This document shows positions 51,035 through 62,006 of a DNA stretch of 64,000 bases, piece by piece. Numbering within the stretch: position 1 is the stretch's first letter; each line of letters begins with the position of its first letter. Position numbers and translations under genes: made by a program. The notes beneath the pieces are model-generated. The model ran no database searches. It worked only from the letters and a program-made list of their open reading frames with translations, and was not told the DNA's origin. Source of the stretch: Blastococcus sp. HT6-4 (GTDB lineage: Bacteria > Actinomycetota > Actinomycetes > Mycobacteriales > Geodermatophilaceae); assembly GCF_039679125.1 (NCBI RefSeq), contig NZ_CP155551.1:992001-1056000 (forward strand). The letters run 5' to 3'.

Positions 51035-52036
51035 GTGGAGCACGGGCACCACTCGGGCATGTGGGTCCCGGACGAGCCGCCGACCTGGGGGCGGCTGTTC
51101 CTGCCGCACCTGGACGGCTGGTCGGTCCTCGCCGTCCTCAGCATCGTGGGCCTGGTCGTCTACCTCGCCGCCGTCGTGCGGCTGCACAGCTCGGGGGTGG
51201 CGTGGCCGTGGTGGCGCACGGCGGCCTGGGTCGGCGGCACCGTGTCGCTGTTCGCGGTCACCGGCACCTGGTTCAACGGCTACAGCATGGTGATCTTCAG
51301 CGTCCACATGACGCAGCACATGGTGCTGTCGCTCATCACGCCGCTGCTCCTGCTGCTCGCGGCCCCGGTGACCCTCGCTCTGCGCACGCTGCCGCGGGGC
51401 CGGGGCCTCGCCGGTACGCCCCGGGCGCTGCTGCTCGATGCCCTGCACAGCCGGTTCGCCCGGTTCGTCGCGTCCCCGCTGTTCACCGTGCCGCTGTTCA
51501 TCGCCAGCCTCTACGGCATCTACTTCACGCCGCTGTTCGACGCGCTGATGTCCGACCCGGCGGGGCACCAGTTCATGCTGGCCCACTTCGTGGTCACGGG
51601 CCTGCTCTTCTTCGGCCCGATCGTCGACCAGGACCCGTGGCCCCGGTCGGTGGGCCACCTCGGCCGGATGCTGGAGCTGTTCCTGCCGGTGCCGTTCCAC
51701 GCGTTCTTCGGTGTCGCGGTGATGATGGCCGGAGGCCTGGTGGTCGACACCTTCGCCTCCCCGCCCGAAGGCTGGGGCATCGATCCGATGGTCGACCAGG
51801 GCGTCGCCGGCGGCATCGTGTGGGCCTTCGGGGAGCTCCCCACCGTGCTGGTGCTGGCCGTCGTCTTCTTCTCCTGGGCCCGCTCGGACGACCGGCGCGC
51901 GCGCACCCTCGACCGGGCCGCCGACCGCACCGGCGATGCGGAGCTCGCGGCCTACAACGCGCGGTTGCGCGCGATGGCGACGGCACCGCCGTCCGCCGGC
52001 CGGCAGCCGTCCCCCAGCGGCGCGGAGCCGGTCTGA
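51035..52036 (+). CDS. ctaG: Cytochrome c oxidase assembly protein, CtaG (caa3 type)
   Basis: 333 residues from GTG 51035 after AGGAGGAG. Seven helices; family blocks are SVHMTQHMVLSLITPLLLLL, ASPLFTVPLFIASLYGIYF and HQFMLAHFVVTGLLFFGPI, whose His residues likely handle copper. It assists insertion of copper into cytochrome oxidase. The subunit I gene lies 1.5 kb downstream on the same strand. Confidence 0.9.
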   Translation: MEHGHHSGMWVPDEPPTWGRLFLPHLDGWSVLAVLSIVGLVVYLAAVVRLHSSGVAWPWWRTAAWVGGTVSLFAVTGTWFNGYSMVIFSVHMTQHMVLSLITPLLLLLAAPVTLALRTLPRGRGLAGTPRALLLDALHSRFARFVASPLFTVPLFIASLYGIYFTPLFDALMSDPAGHQFMLAHFVVTGLLFFGPIVDQDPWPRSVGHLGRMLELFLPVPFHAFFGVAVMMAGGLVVDTFASPPEGWGIDPMVDQGVAGGIVWAFGELPTVLVLAVVFFSWARSDDRRARTLDRAADRTGDAELAAYNARLRAMATAPPSAGRQPSPSGAEPV

Positions 52037-52114
52037 CCCGCCCGGTCCGGCGCCAGCAGCGCGGCCGCCCACGTGGACGCCGTGGTGCAGCCCCAGCAGG
52101 GGCACCATGTCGTC

Positions 52115-52624
52115 GTGCCTGTCTCGCTGGTGTTCACGTCCGACACGCACGTGCCGAAGCGTGCGCGTGACCTACCTGATCGCCTGTGGACGGCGATCTC
52201 CGAGGCCGACGTCGTCGTCCACGCCGGCGACTGGGTCGACGCCGCCCTGCTCGACCGGTTCGAGACCCGCTCCCGGCGGCTCGTCGCCGTGTACGGCAAC
52301 AACGACCACGGAGCGCTCCGCGAGCGGCTGCCCGAGATCGCCCGCGCCGAGATCGAGGGTCTGCGCTTCGCGGTCGTGCACGAGACGGGTGACGCCAAGG
52401 GGCGGGAGGAGCGCTGCGCGGCCCGCTTCCCGGATGCCGACGTCCTGGTGTTCGGGCACAGCCACATCCCGTGGGACACCACCGCGTCCACCGGGCTGCG
52501 GCTGCTCAACCCGGGGTCGCCCACCGATCGGCGGCGGCAGCCGCACGGCACCTACGTCACCGCCGTCGCCGACGACGGACGGCTGCACGACGTGACCTTC
52601 CACGCCGTGCCGCCCCGCCGGTGA
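52115..52624 (+). CDS. YfcE-type metallophosphoesterase
   Basis: About 169 residues from GTG 52115; GTG 52073 is an in-frame alternative and neither start has a strong site. Calcineurin-like motifs are complete: TSDTHVP, VHAGDWVD, YGNNDHG and VFGHSHIPW. Such enzymes cleave phosphodiesters in a metal-dependent manner. Its stop overlaps the GTG of the methyltransferase by 4 bases. Confidence 0.87.
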   Translation: MPVSLVFTSDTHVPKRARDLPDRLWTAISEADVVVHAGDWVDAALLDRFETRSRRLVAVYGNNDHGALRERLPEIARAEIEGLRFAVVHETGDAKGREERCAARFPDADVLVFGHSHIPWDTTASTGLRLLNPGSPTDRRRQPHGTYVTAVADDGRLHDVTFHAVPPRR

Positions 52625-53481
52625 GCGGAGCTCCGCCGCTCGATCCGCGTGCCGTCGCGCTGCTGGCCTGCCCGGTCTGCCACCGGCCAGTGGCTGCCGA
52701 CCCCGACGGCGCCGGTCTGTCGTGCGCTGCCGGTCACCGGGTGGACCGTGCCCGGCAGGGTCACCTCACGCTGCTGCCCCCGGGACGGCGCCCGGCGACC
52801 GGTGACTCCGCCGAGATGGTCGCCGACCGGGTCGCCTTCCTCTCCGCCGGCCACTACGACCCCGTCACGGCGGCGCTGCGCGCGGCCGCGTGCGCGCCGG
52901 GGGAGCCGGCGGCACTGCTCGACCTCGGCGGTGGCACCGGCCACCACCTGGCCCGCCTGCTCGATGGCCTGCCGGACGCGGTCGGCGTGGTGCTGGACGC
53001 CTCCCGCTACGCCGCGCGGCGTGCCGCCCGGGCGCACCCGCGCGCCGTAGCGGTGGTCGCCGACACCTGGGCGAGGCTCCCGGTGCTCGACGCGGCCGTC
53101 GACCGGGTGCTCGTCGTCTTCGCGCCGCGCAACGGGCCCGAGATCGCGCGGGTGCTGCGCCCCGACGGGCAGCTCGTCGTCGTCACCCCCGGTCCCGAGC
53201 ACCTCGCGGAGATCGTCGGCCCGCTGGGGCTGCTGCGGGTCGACCCCGGCAAGGCCGAGCGGCTGAGCGCCACGCTGGAGCCGCACCTGGAGCCCGTGTG
53301 CGCCAGCACGCACCGGCAGACCCTCGTCCTGGACCACGCCGCCGTCGCCACGCTGGTCGGGATGGGGCCGCACGCACGGCACCTCAGCGCCTCCGGTCTC
53401 GCCGCGTCGCTGCACCGCCTGCCGGCGTCCGTGCAGGTGACCATGGCGGTCGACGTGGCCGTCTACCGCCGGTCCCGGTGA
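52621..53481 (+). CDS. 23S rRNA guanine-N1 methyltransferase, RlmA-like
   Basis: 286 residues from GTG 52621. An N-terminal zinc knuckle (LLACPVCHRPV and LSCAAGHRVDRARQGHLTLL) is followed by the SAM domain with LLDLGGGTGHHLARLLDG and RVLRPDGQLVVVTPGPEHL. This order is specific to RlmA(I)/RlmA(II), which methylate G745 or G748 in helix 35 of 23S rRNA, the latter giving resistance to some macrolides. Which base is modified cannot be read here. Confidence 0.88.
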   Translation: MSGAPPLDPRAVALLACPVCHRPVAADPDGAGLSCAAGHRVDRARQGHLTLLPPGRRPATGDSAEMVADRVAFLSAGHYDPVTAALRAAACAPGEPAALLDLGGGTGHHLARLLDGLPDAVGVVLDASRYAARRAARAHPRAVAVVADTWARLPVLDAAVDRVLVVFAPRNGPEIARVLRPDGQLVVVTPGPEHLAEIVGPLGLLRVDPGKAERLSATLEPHLEPVCASTHRQTLVLDHAAVATLVGMGPHARHLSASGLAASLHRLPASVQVTMAVDVAVYRRSR

Positions 53482-53544
53482 CCGTCCGGCGCGCCCGTAC
53501 CGCCCGCCCTGAGCCGCGGGTTGGCACGGTCTAAGCTGCGACCC

Positions 53545-55302
53545 GTGACGATTGCACCGGCGCCCATCGTGAGCCGGCCGAGCCCGGCTCACGTGGTGGA
53601 GAAGGGTTCGCGGCTCTCCAACCTGCTGCGGACCACGGACCACAAGACCATCGGCCTGATGTACATGGCCACCTCGTTCGCCTACTTCGTTCTGGGCGGA
53701 CTGATGGCCATGCTGATGCGTGGTGAGCTGGGTCGGCCGGAGCTGCAGTTCCTCTCCCCGGAGCAGTACAACCAGCTGGTCACCATGCACGGCACGGTCA
53801 TGCTGCTGATGTTCGCGACGCCGCTGTTCTTCGCGTTCTCCAACCTGATCATGCCGCTGCAGATCGGTTCGCCCGACGTGGCGTTCCCCCGGCTGAACGC
53901 GCTCTCCTTCTGGCTGTTCTTCTTCGGCAGCCTGATCGCGGTCGGCGGCTTCCTGACCCCGGGCGGCGCGGCGGACTTCGGCTGGTACGCCTACGTGCCG
54001 CTGTCCGACGCCGTCCACTCCCCGGGTGCCGGGGCCAACATGTGGTTCGCCGGCCTCGCGGTCAGCGGCCTCGGGACGATCCTCGGCGCGGTCAACTTCA
54101 TCACCACGATCGCCTGCCTCCGGGCGCCGGGCATGACGCTGTTCCGGATGCCGATCTTCACCTGGAACACCCTGATCACCAGCCTGCTGGTGCTCTTCGC
54201 CTTCCCGATCCTGACCGCGGCGATCGCGGCGATGATCGCCGACCGCAACCTCGGCTCGCTCATCTACTCGGAGGAGAACGGGGGGCCGATGTTGTGGCAG
54301 CACCTGTTCTGGTTCTTCGGGCACCCCGAGGTCTACATCATCGCGCTGCCGTTCTTCGGCATCATCACCGAGGTCATCCCGGTGTTCGCCCGCAAGCCGC
54401 TGTTCGGCTACAAGGGCATGGTGTTCGCGACGATGTCCATCGCCGCGCTCTCCGTGGCCGTGTGGGCGCACCACATGTACGCCACCGGTGCGGTGCTGCT
54501 GCCGTTCTTCGCCTTCCTGACGTACCTGATCGCCGTGCCCACCGGCATCAAGTTCTTCAACTGGATCGGCACCATGTGGCGCGGCCAGATGACCTTCGAG
54601 ACGCCGATGCTGTTCGCCATCGGCTTCATGATCACCTTCCTCCTCGGTGGCCTGACCGGCGTGCTGCTCGCCAGCCCGCCCCTGGACTGGCACGTCAACG
54701 ACAGCTACTTCGTCGTCGCCCACTTCCACTACGTGGTCTTCGGCACCGTGGTGTTCGCCGCCTACGCCGGCATCTACTTCTGGTTCCCCAAGATGTGCGG
54801 CCGGATGCTGGACGAGCGGCTGGGCAAGCTGCAGTTCTGGATGACGTTCATCGGCTTCCACGGCACGTTCCTCATCCAGCACTGGCTGGGGAACACCGGC
54901 ATGCCGCGCCGCTACGTGGACTACCTCGAGACCGACGCGTTCACGACCATGCACGCGATCTCGACGATCTTCTCGTTCGTCCTCGGGGCCGCCACCATCC
55001 CGTTCATCTACAACGTGGTGCGGTCGTGGAAGTACGGGCAGCTCGCGCTGCGCGACGACCCGTGGGGCCACGGGAACTCGCTGGAGTGGGCCACCAGCTC
55101 GCCCCCGCCGCGGCACAACTTCGTCGAGATCCCGCGGATCCGCTCGGAGCGACCGGCGTTCGAGGCGCACTACCCGCACCTGCTGGACCGGCTCGAGGCC
55201 GAGGCGCACGCGGGCAAGCGGCACGAGCCCTACGCCGGCGTCAGCGAGCTGGTCGAGGACAGCGGTCCCCGCCAGGGGTCGAAGGACCCCGACCCGACCT
55301 GA
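53545..55302 (+). CDS. ctaD: Cytochrome c oxidase subunit I
   Basis: 585 residues from GTG 53545, twelve helices. It holds haem a, haem a3 and CuB of the aa3-type terminal oxidase. Low-spin haem ligands are in MHGTVMLLM and HFHYVVFG; CuB ligands are the H-x3-Y of [11 protein letters not shown] (cross-linked Tyr) and the His pair in [11 protein letters not shown] soluble C-terminal extension of about 60 residues is charged. Subunits II and III are not nearby. Confidence 0.97.
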   Translation: MTIAPAPIVSRPSPAHVVEKGSRLSNLLRTTDHKTIGLMYMATSFAYFVLGGLMAMLMRGELGRPELQFLSPEQYNQLVTMHGTVMLLMFATPLFFAFSNLIMPLQIGSPDVAFPRLNALSFWLFFFGSLIAVGGFLTPGGAADFGWYAYVPLSDAVHSPGAGANMWFAGLAVSGLGTILGAVNFITTIACLRAPGMTLFRMPIFTWNTLITSLLVLFAFPILTAAIAAMIADRNLGSLIYSEENGGPMLWQHLFWFFGHPEVYIIALPFFGIITEVIPVFARKPLFGYKGMVFATMSIAALSVAVWAHHMYATGAVLLPFFAFLTYLIAVPTGIKFFNWIGTMWRGQMTFETPMLFAIGFMITFLLGGLTGVLLASPPLDWHVNDSYFVVAHFHYVVFGTVVFAAYAGIYFWFPKMCGRMLDERLGKLQFWMTFIGFHGTFLIQHWLGNTGMPRRYVDYLETDAFTTMHAISTIFSFVLGAATIPFIYNVVRSWKYGQLALRDDPWGHGNSLEWATSSPPPRHNFVEIPRIRSERPAFEAHYPHLLDRLEAEAHAGKRHEPYAGVSELVEDSGPRQGSKDPDPT

Positions 55303-55360
55303 GCGACGCCCCTCCTCCCGGTCCGGACACGTCCGGGCAGGGAGAGGGGAGAACCTCCAC

Positions 55361-55394
55361 GACGCCTCGTCGGCCTCCGGGCCGGCGGGGCGTC
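55361..55394 (+). terminator. Terminator after ctaD
   Basis: GACGCC...GGCGTC outer arms with CG and CGGC/GCCG inner pairs and two G-T wobbles; a second hairpin with CCCCTC/GAGGGG arms precedes it at about 55311-55350. Confidence 0.65.
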
Positions 55395-55449
55395 GGTCGT
55401 TCCCGGGCCGTCTCTCCGCGGAGGGGGACCGGCCGGGGCCTCGGACGCC

Positions 55450-56742
55450 GTGCGGCACGATGGCGCCGTGCCGCTCCAGCCCATGCCCCGCCAGCTCCCG
55501 GAGTCCACGCCGTCCGCCGTGCGTGCGCTGCTGACCGTCACCGGCGCCGACCGGCCCGGGGTGACGGCGGAGCTGTTCGGCGCGCTCGTCGCCGCCGCGC
55601 CCGGCAGCCCGGCGGTGGAGGTGCTCGACGTCGAGCAGGTGGTCGTCCACGGTCACCTGGTGCTCGGCGTCGTCGTCGGGGCCCTGGACGGCGACGGCGG
55701 AAGGACCGGCGAGGCTGAGCTGCTGAGCCATCTCGAGCGGGTCGCCGAGGAGGTCGGATCGGCCGTGGGGGTGCGGGTGCGGGTGGAGTCGGCGACCGAG
55801 CCCGGGGCGGCCCCCGTGCCGGCCCCGGTCGCGGCCGGTCGCCCGCACCACGTGATCGTGCTCGGCCGGCCGATCCCGCCCGAGGCGGTGGCCGGGGCCG
55901 CCCGCGCCGTCGCGGGCATCGGCGGCAACATCGACGCCATCCGCCGGCTGTCGGACTACCCGGTGACCAGCTTCGAGCTCACCGTCTCCGGTGCGGAGGC
56001 GACGGCCCTGCGCACCGCGCTCGCGTCGGTGGCCGCGACGACCGGCGCCGACATCGCCGTCGAGCAGGTCGGGCTGGCCCGCCGCAGCAAGCGGCTGATC
56101 GTGCTCGACGTCGACTCGACCCTCGTCCGCGGCGAGGTCATCGACGAGCTGGCCGCTCGGGCCGGCCGGGCGGCCGAGGTCGCCCGGATCACCGCCGCCG
56201 CCATGAACGGGGAGCTGGACTTCGCCGAGTCGCTGCGGGCCCGGGTCGCCGTCCTGGAAGGGCTGCCGGCGGAGGTGCTGGACGAGGTCCGGGAACACCT
56301 CGTGCTCACCCCGGGCGCCCGGACGCTGATTCACACGCTCAAGCGGCTCGGTTTCCGGTGCGGCATCGTCAGCGGTGGCTTCACCCAGATCACCGACCCC
56401 CTCGCCGAGAGCCTCGGGCTCGACTTCGCCGCGGCCAACACCCTCGAGATCGTGGACGGCCGCCTCACCGGTGGTCTCGTCGGCGAGATCGTCGACCGGC
56501 CCGGCAAGGCCCGCGCCCTGGCCCGGTTCGCCGCGCAGTACGGCATCCCGCTGGAGCAGACCGTGGCCGTCGGCGACGGCGCCAACGACCTGGACATGCT
56601 CAACACCGCGGGTCTCGGGATCGCCTTCAACGCCAAGCCGTTCGTGCGCGAGCAGGCGCACACCGCCCTGAACCAGCCGTACCTCGACGCGGTGCTCCAC
56701 GTGCTCGGCTTCACCCGGGACGAGGTGCTCGACGCGGTGTAG
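55450..56742 (+). CDS. serB: Phosphoserine phosphatase
   Basis: 430 residues from GTG 55450 (GTG 55468 equally possible). Last step of serine synthesis. An N-terminal regulatory part of two ACT-like domains (LLTVTGADRPGVTAELFG; IVLGRPIPPEAVAGAARAVA) is followed by the HAD phosphatase: nucleophile Asp in VLDVDSTLVRGEVIDELA, SGGFTQI, the Lys of RPGKARAL, and AVGDGANDLDML. All catalytic residues are present. Confidence 0.95.
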   Translation: MRHDGAVPLQPMPRQLPESTPSAVRALLTVTGADRPGVTAELFGALVAAAPGSPAVEVLDVEQVVVHGHLVLGVVVGALDGDGGRTGEAELLSHLERVAEEVGSAVGVRVRVESATEPGAAPVPAPVAAGRPHHVIVLGRPIPPEAVAGAARAVAGIGGNIDAIRRLSDYPVTSFELTVSGAEATALRTALASVAATTGADIAVEQVGLARRSKRLIVLDVDSTLVRGEVIDELAARAGRAAEVARITAAAMNGELDFAESLRARVAVLEGLPAEVLDEVREHLVLTPGARTLIHTLKRLGFRCGIVSGGFTQITDPLAESLGLDFAAANTLEIVDGRLTGGLVGEIVDRPGKARALARFAAQYGIPLEQTVAVGDGANDLDMLNTAGLGIAFNAKPFVREQAHTALNQPYLDAVLHVLGFTRDEVLDAV

Positions 56743-56777
56743 CCGGCCCCCAGCCCCGGCCCACCCCGCGGCTCCCG

Positions 56778-56806
56778 CGCGATGATCAGGGGACCTGATC
56801 ATCGCG
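56778..56806. terminator. Perfect 13-bp palindrome between convergent serB and pncA
   Basis: CGCGATGATCAGG and CCTGATCATCGCG are exact complements around GGA. It lies 36 bases past serB and is likely a bidirectional terminator; the ATGATCAGG core may also be a dispersed element. Confidence 0.7.
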
Positions 56807-56807
56807 T

Positions 56808-56859
56808 GTCCACCCTCATCGTGGGCGCTGAGGGAGGACGCCGCGGGGTGAGGGTGGAC
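56808..56859. repeat. Second inverted repeat next to the first
   Basis: GTCCACCCTCA (56808-56818) and TGAGGGTGGAC (56849-56859) are perfect 11-base arms with a 30-base loop that contains a further GCTGAGGGAGGAC partial copy. It starts 1 base after the previous palindrome and ends 17 bases before the pncA stop. Confidence 0.65.
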
Positions 56860-56875
56860 GTCGTGGCGGCGCCGT

Positions 56876-57448
56876 TCAGGCCGTGCGGGGCGACCCCTCC
56901 AGCGCGACGCCGGCGGTGCGCAGCTGATCCAGCGCCGCGTCCGTGGTGGCCTCGGAGACGCCGGCGGTGAGGGGGAGCAGCACGCGGGTGCCGAACCCGG
57001 CGGCGACGGCGTCCAGGGCCGTGGCCCGCACGCAGTGGTCGGTGGCGATGCCGACGACGTCGACGGCCTCCACCCCGCGCTCGCGCAGCCAGTCGGCCAG
57101 CTCGACGCCGTCGGCGGCGCCCTCGAAGCCGGAGTAGGCGGCGGCGTACTCGCCCTTGTCGAACACGGCCTCGATCGGCTCCCGGTCCAGCGCCGGGTGG
57201 AGCTCCACGCCGCCGGTGCCGACGACGCAGTGCGCGGGCCACGTCTCGACGAAGTCCGGCGAGGCGGAGAAGTGGGAGCCGGGGTCGATGTGGTGGTCCC
57301 GGGTGGCGACGACGTGGTCGTACCCGCCCGCCGCCGTCCGCACGTGGTCGGTGATGGCCGCCGCGACCGCGGCCCCGCCGGCGACGGCGAGGCTGCCGCC
57401 TTCGCAGAAGTCGTTCTGCACGTCGACGACGATCAGTGCGCGGGTCAT
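56876..57448 (-). CDS. pncA: Nicotinamidase/pyrazinamidase
   Basis: 190 residues. It hydrolyses nicotinamide to nicotinate for NAD recycling, and would activate pyrazinamide. Catalytic triad D9 (IVVDVQNDF), K98 (VFDKGEYA) and C139 (ATDHCVRA); metal ligands D51, H53 and H59 in the segment RDHHIDPGSHF, plus H73. Next gene upstream is pncB, the following step in the same salvage path, 15 bases away. Confidence 0.95.
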   Translation of the reverse strand: MTRALIVVDVQNDFCEGGSLAVAGGAAVAAAITDHVRTAAGGYDHVVATRDHHIDPGSHFSASPDFVETWPAHCVVGTGGVELHPALDREPIEAVFDKGEYAAAYSGFEGAADGVELADWLRERGVEAVDVVGIATDHCVRATALDAVAAGFGTRVLLPLTAGVSEATTDAALDQLRTAGVALEGSPRTA

Positions 57449-57463
57449 GGGGGCTCCTCCCGG

Positions 57464-58747
57464 TCAGGCGGTCACGGTCTCCAGCACCGGTTCCCCGCGG
57501 GACAGCGCCCACGCCTCGGCGGGCAGGGCTTCCCGCACCTTTGCGTGGTGCTCGCGGGCCAGCCGCAGCGCCTCGGCAGGGGAGAGCTGCGCGCAGAGCT
57601 CGCCGGCGCGAACCAGCGGCAGCACCAGGTCGCGGTCGCCGGCGCCGGGCTCGATCGGCTCGCTGCTCACGACCTCCGCGGTGGCCGTGCCGTCGGGACC
57701 GTGCCGGCGGACGGCGAACTTGCGGCCCCCCACGGAGTTCTTGCCCTCCGACCGCTTCGCCACCTGGACGCCGTCCCGCTCCACCAGCTTGTAGACCATC
57801 CCGGCCGTGGGCGCCCCCGAGCCGGTGACCAGCGAGGTGCCGACGCCGTAGCCGTCGACCGGCGCGGCCATGAGACCGGCGATGGCGTACTCGTCGAGGT
57901 CGCTGGTCACGATGACCCGGGTGCCGGTGGCGCCCAGCTCGTCGAGGAGCTCCCGGGCGCGGGTGGCGAGAGTGGGCAGGTCGCCGGAGTCCAGCCGGAT
58001 CGCGCCGAGTTCCGGCCCGGCCACCTCGATGGCCGTCCGGATGCCCTGCTCGACGTCGTAGGTGTCCACGAGCAGCGTCGTCCCGACGCCGAGGGTGTCG
58101 ACCTGGGCGCGGAAGGCGGCCCGCTCGTCGTCGTGCAGCAGGGTGAAGGCGTGCGCGCTGGTGCCGGTGGTCGGGACGCCGTAGCGCCGCCCGGCCTCCA
58201 GGTTGGAGCTCGCCGCGAAGCCCACGAGGTGAGCGGCCCGGGCGGCCGCCACCGCCGCCTGCTCGTGGGTGCGCCGCGAACCCATCTCGATGCACGGCCG
58301 CTCGCAGGCGGCGGCCACCATGCGCGCCCCCGCCGAGGCGATCGCGGAGTCGTGGTTGAGGATCGACAGGGCCAGGGTCTCCAGCAGCACCCCCTCGCCG
58401 AACGGTGCCCGGACCGTGAGCACCGGCGAGCCGGGGAAGAACAGCTCGCCCTCGGTGTAGCCGTCGATGTCACCGCTGAAGCGGAAGTCGGCCAGCCAGT
58501 CGAGCAGCCGCTGGTCGGTCAGCCCCTGCTCCCGCAGGGCGGCGAGCTCGACGTCGCCGAACCGGAAGCCCGGGAGCTCCTCCAGCAACCGCCCCGTGCC
58601 GGCCAGGACCCCGTACCGGCGGCCGTGGGGGAGCCGGCGGGCGAAGACCTCGAAGACGCAGTCCCGCGCCGCCGTGCCGTCGGCCAGCGCCGCGGCCAGC
58701 ATCGTCAGCTCGTAGCGGTCGGTGAGCAGCGCGGGAGCCGTCGGCAT
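57464..58747 (-). CDS. pncB: Nicotinate phosphoribosyltransferase
   Basis: 427 residues from ATG 58747. It makes nicotinate mononucleotide from nicotinate and PRPP. Signatures are LLTDRYELTMLAAAL, EMGSRRTHEQAA, GTSAHAFTLLHDDE with the autophosphorylated His, IRLDSGDLPTLA and VYKLVERDGVQVAKRSEGK. Together with pncA it forms a two-gene NAD-salvage operon. Confidence 0.95.
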   Translation of the reverse strand: MPTAPALLTDRYELTMLAAALADGTAARDCVFEVFARRLPHGRRYGVLAGTGRLLEELPGFRFGDVELAALREQGLTDQRLLDWLADFRFSGDIDGYTEGELFFPGSPVLTVRAPFGEGVLLETLALSILNHDSAIASAGARMVAAACERPCIEMGSRRTHEQAAVAAARAAHLVGFAASSNLEAGRRYGVPTTGTSAHAFTLLHDDERAAFRAQVDTLGVGTTLLVDTYDVEQGIRTAIEVAGPELGAIRLDSGDLPTLATRARELLDELGATGTRVIVTSDLDEYAIAGLMAAPVDGYGVGTSLVTGSGAPTAGMVYKLVERDGVQVAKRSEGKNSVGGRKFAVRRHGPDGTATAEVVSSEPIEPGAGDRDLVLPLVRAGELCAQLSPAEALRLAREHHAKVREALPAEAWALSRGEPVLETVTA

Positions 58748-58807
58748 GGCACGGGAGCGTATGCGCCGGCCGGATCGACGGGCGGCGCGACGTCCTAGAG
58801 TGGAGCC

Positions 58808-59104
58808 GTGGCCGGACCGCTCGCTCCCACTCGGGCACCCGAGACGACGGAAGAGGTCCTCGGCGACCTCGACCGCCCGTGGGTGACCATCGTCTGGAAC
58901 GACCCGGTGAACCTGATGAACTACGTGACCTTCGTGTTCCAGGAGCTGTTCGGCTACGACGAGCCGACGGCGACCACGCTGATGCTGCAGGTGCACCACG
59001 AGGGCAGGGCGGTCGTCAGTTCGGGGCCCAAGGAGCGCATGGAGCACGACACCAGCCGCCTGCACGCCTACGGCCTCTGGGCCACGTACCAGCGCGACTC
59101 ATGA
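58808..59104 (+). CDS. clpS: ATP-dependent Clp protease adaptor ClpS
   Basis: 98 residues, GTG start. It delivers N-degron substrates to ClpAP/ClpCP. The family core is [20 protein letters not shown], with the substrate pocket Asn-Asp in NDPVN, and the ClpA-contact region [13 protein letters not shown]. Its TGA overlaps the ATG of the DUF2017 gene (ATGA), a pairing conserved in actinobacteria. Confidence 0.95.
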   Translation: MAGPLAPTRAPETTEEVLGDLDRPWVTIVWNDPVNLMNYVTFVFQELFGYDEPTATTLMLQVHHEGRAVVSSGPKERMEHDTSRLHAYGLWATYQRDS

Positions 59105-59592
59105 AGCCCTTCCGCGCCAAGGGCGGCCGGTACGTCGCCCGCTTCATCGCCGCCGAGGCCGGGGTCACGGGGCTGCTCCTGGACCAGCTCGAGCAGTTGC
59201 TGCAGGACGACAGCTCCGGTGGCGATCCGGTGGTCGCCCGGCTGTTCCCGGACGGCCACCGGAGCGATCCGGAACTGGCGGACGACTACCGGGGCATGAC
59301 CGAGTCCTCCCTGCGCAGCGGCAAGGCCGACGACCTGGCGGTCGTGCGGGCGACGCTGCCGGCCGACGGCGGTGAGGTGCGGCTCGACGAGGACGAGGCC
59401 GGCGCCTGGCTGCGGACGCTCAACGACCTCCGCCTGGCCCTGGGCACCCGGCTGGACATCGGCGAGGACAGCGAGTTCCCGGAGGACGCCGACGGCGAGG
59501 AGGGCCACCAGATGGCCGTCTACTACTGGCTCACCGCCGTGCAGGGGTCGCTCGTCGACGCGCTGGCCGCCGCTCGCGCCGGCCGAAGGTGA
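59101..59592 (+). CDS. DUF2017 protein
   Basis: 163 residues, translated together with clpS. Mostly helical: [60 protein letters not shown]. Function unknown; constant linkage to clpS suggests a part in regulated proteolysis. Its end overlaps the convergent membrane-protein gene by 62 bases. Confidence 0.9.
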   Translation: MKPFRAKGGRYVARFIAAEAGVTGLLLDQLEQLLQDDSSGGDPVVARLFPDGHRSDPELADDYRGMTESSLRSGKADDLAVVRATLPADGGEVRLDEDEAGAWLRTLNDLRLALGTRLDIGEDSEFPEDADGEEGHQMAVYYWLTAVQGSLVDALAAARAGRR

Positions 59593-59884
59593 CCAGGACC
59601 AGCGCCGCGAGCAGCAGGTCGAGGGCGAACAGCACGTAGACCATGCCGTGCAGCTCCACGTCGACGACCAGCGCGCCGACGGTGGAGAGCAGCACCACGG
59701 CCGAGACCGTCACGAGCAGGAGGATCAGGAGCAGCCGCAGGGCCACGATGACCGCCACCGACCCGCGGTCGCCCGGCTCGGCGGCGCTGTACCCGCGGTG
59801 CCGGAACAGCCCCCGGCAGCCGAGCACCACGGCGGGCAGGGCCAGCAGCACGACGCCGGCGATCAGCAGTGACGGGACCCACAC
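59531..59884 (-). CDS. Small three-helix membrane protein
   Basis: 117 residues from GTG 59884. Helices LLIAGVVLLALPAVVLGC, VAVIVALRLLLILLLVTVSA and a third, [19 protein letters not shown], with a basic tail. No family recognised. The tail overlaps the DUF2017 gene on the opposite strand, so either the true stop is unusual or both frames are used there. Confidence 0.65.
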   Translation of the reverse strand: MWVPSLLIAGVVLLALPAVVLGCRGLFRHRGYSAAEPGDRGSVAVIVALRLLLILLLVTVSAVVLLSTVGALVVDVELHGMVYVLFALDLLLAALVLVTFGRRERRPARRRATPARR

Positions 59885-59978
59885 GGAGCCGACCGTATCG
59901 GTCCTCGGTCGTCTCCCGACGGGGGGCCGACCGGGGGCGACGCCGGGACGCCCGCACGGGGCGGCCTAGACTGGCCCC

Positions 59979-60464
59979 GTGCTGCGCATCGACCGCGCGA
60001 CCTACGACGCCATCGTGGCCCACGCCCGGAAGGACCATCCGGACGAGGCCTGTGGCGTCGTCGCCGGCCCGGAGGGGACCGAGCGCCCCGAGCGCTTCGT
60101 CCCGATGCTGAACGCCGCGCGGTCCCCGACGTTCTACGAGTTCGACAGCGCCGACCTGCTGGCCCTGTACCGCGACCTCGACGACCGGGACGAGTGGCCC
60201 GTCGTCGTCTACCACTCGCACACCGCCACCGAGGCCTACCCGTCGCGCACCGACATCGGGTACGCCTCGGGACCTGCCGCGGACCCGCGCACCCACTACG
60301 TGCTGGTGTCCACCCGCCACCACGGGCCGGAGACCGGCCTGGCCGGTGACGAGGTCGAGTTCCGCAGCTACCGCATCGTCGACGGGGAGGTGTCCGAGGA
60401 GGAGGTCGAGATCATCGAGTCCCACCTGTTCGGTCACTCGCCGACGACAGTCGTCTACGACTGA
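59979..60464 (+). CDS. mec: JAMM-type metallopeptidase (Mec+ family)
   Basis: 161 residues, GTG start. In Mycobacterium, Mec+ releases cysteine from the CysO-cysteine adduct. The JAMM site is complete: Glu23 in DEACGVV, H79-S-H81 in VYHSHTATEAYPSRTD with Ser89 and Asp92. It lies just before cysO and cysM, giving the whole O-phosphoserine/CysO cysteine pathway in order. Confidence 0.92.
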   Translation: MLRIDRATYDAIVAHARKDHPDEACGVVAGPEGTERPERFVPMLNAARSPTFYEFDSADLLALYRDLDDRDEWPVVVYHSHTATEAYPSRTDIGYASGPAADPRTHYVLVSTRHHGPETGLAGDEVEFRSYRIVDGEVSEEEVEIIESHLFGHSPTTVVYD

Positions 60465-61862
<1,398 letters not shown>

Positions 61863-61888
61863 GCGGCTCCGTCGCCCGATGCCTGCGT

Positions 61889-61928
61889 GCCGAGCGCCCC
61901 CTCCTGTCCCCGGGAGGGGGCGCTCGGC
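61889..61928. terminator. Strong terminator after cysM
   Basis: Perfect 16-base arms GCCGAGCGCCCCCTCC and GGAGGGGGCGCTCGGC with an 8-base loop; GATGC/GCATC pairs extend it outward with a bulge. Confidence 0.85.
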
Positions 61929-62006
61929 GCATCGGGCCCGGCGGACGCGCCCGTCCGTGGGTGTGGTGCACGCCCGTCGGTGGCGCCGTCTAGCCTGGCC
62001 CGCGAC

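Noticed and set aside
48219-51144. Long frames of 880 and 946 residues over the M23 and CDF genes
   Set aside because: Arg/Gly/Pro-rich out-of-frame readings; the M23 and CDF frames carry all catalytic motifs.
52552-56802. A 1416-residue open frame on the minus strand
   Set aside because: It runs antisense to the RlmA-like, ctaD and serB genes, has no domain, and its composition is that of the complement of GC-rich codons.
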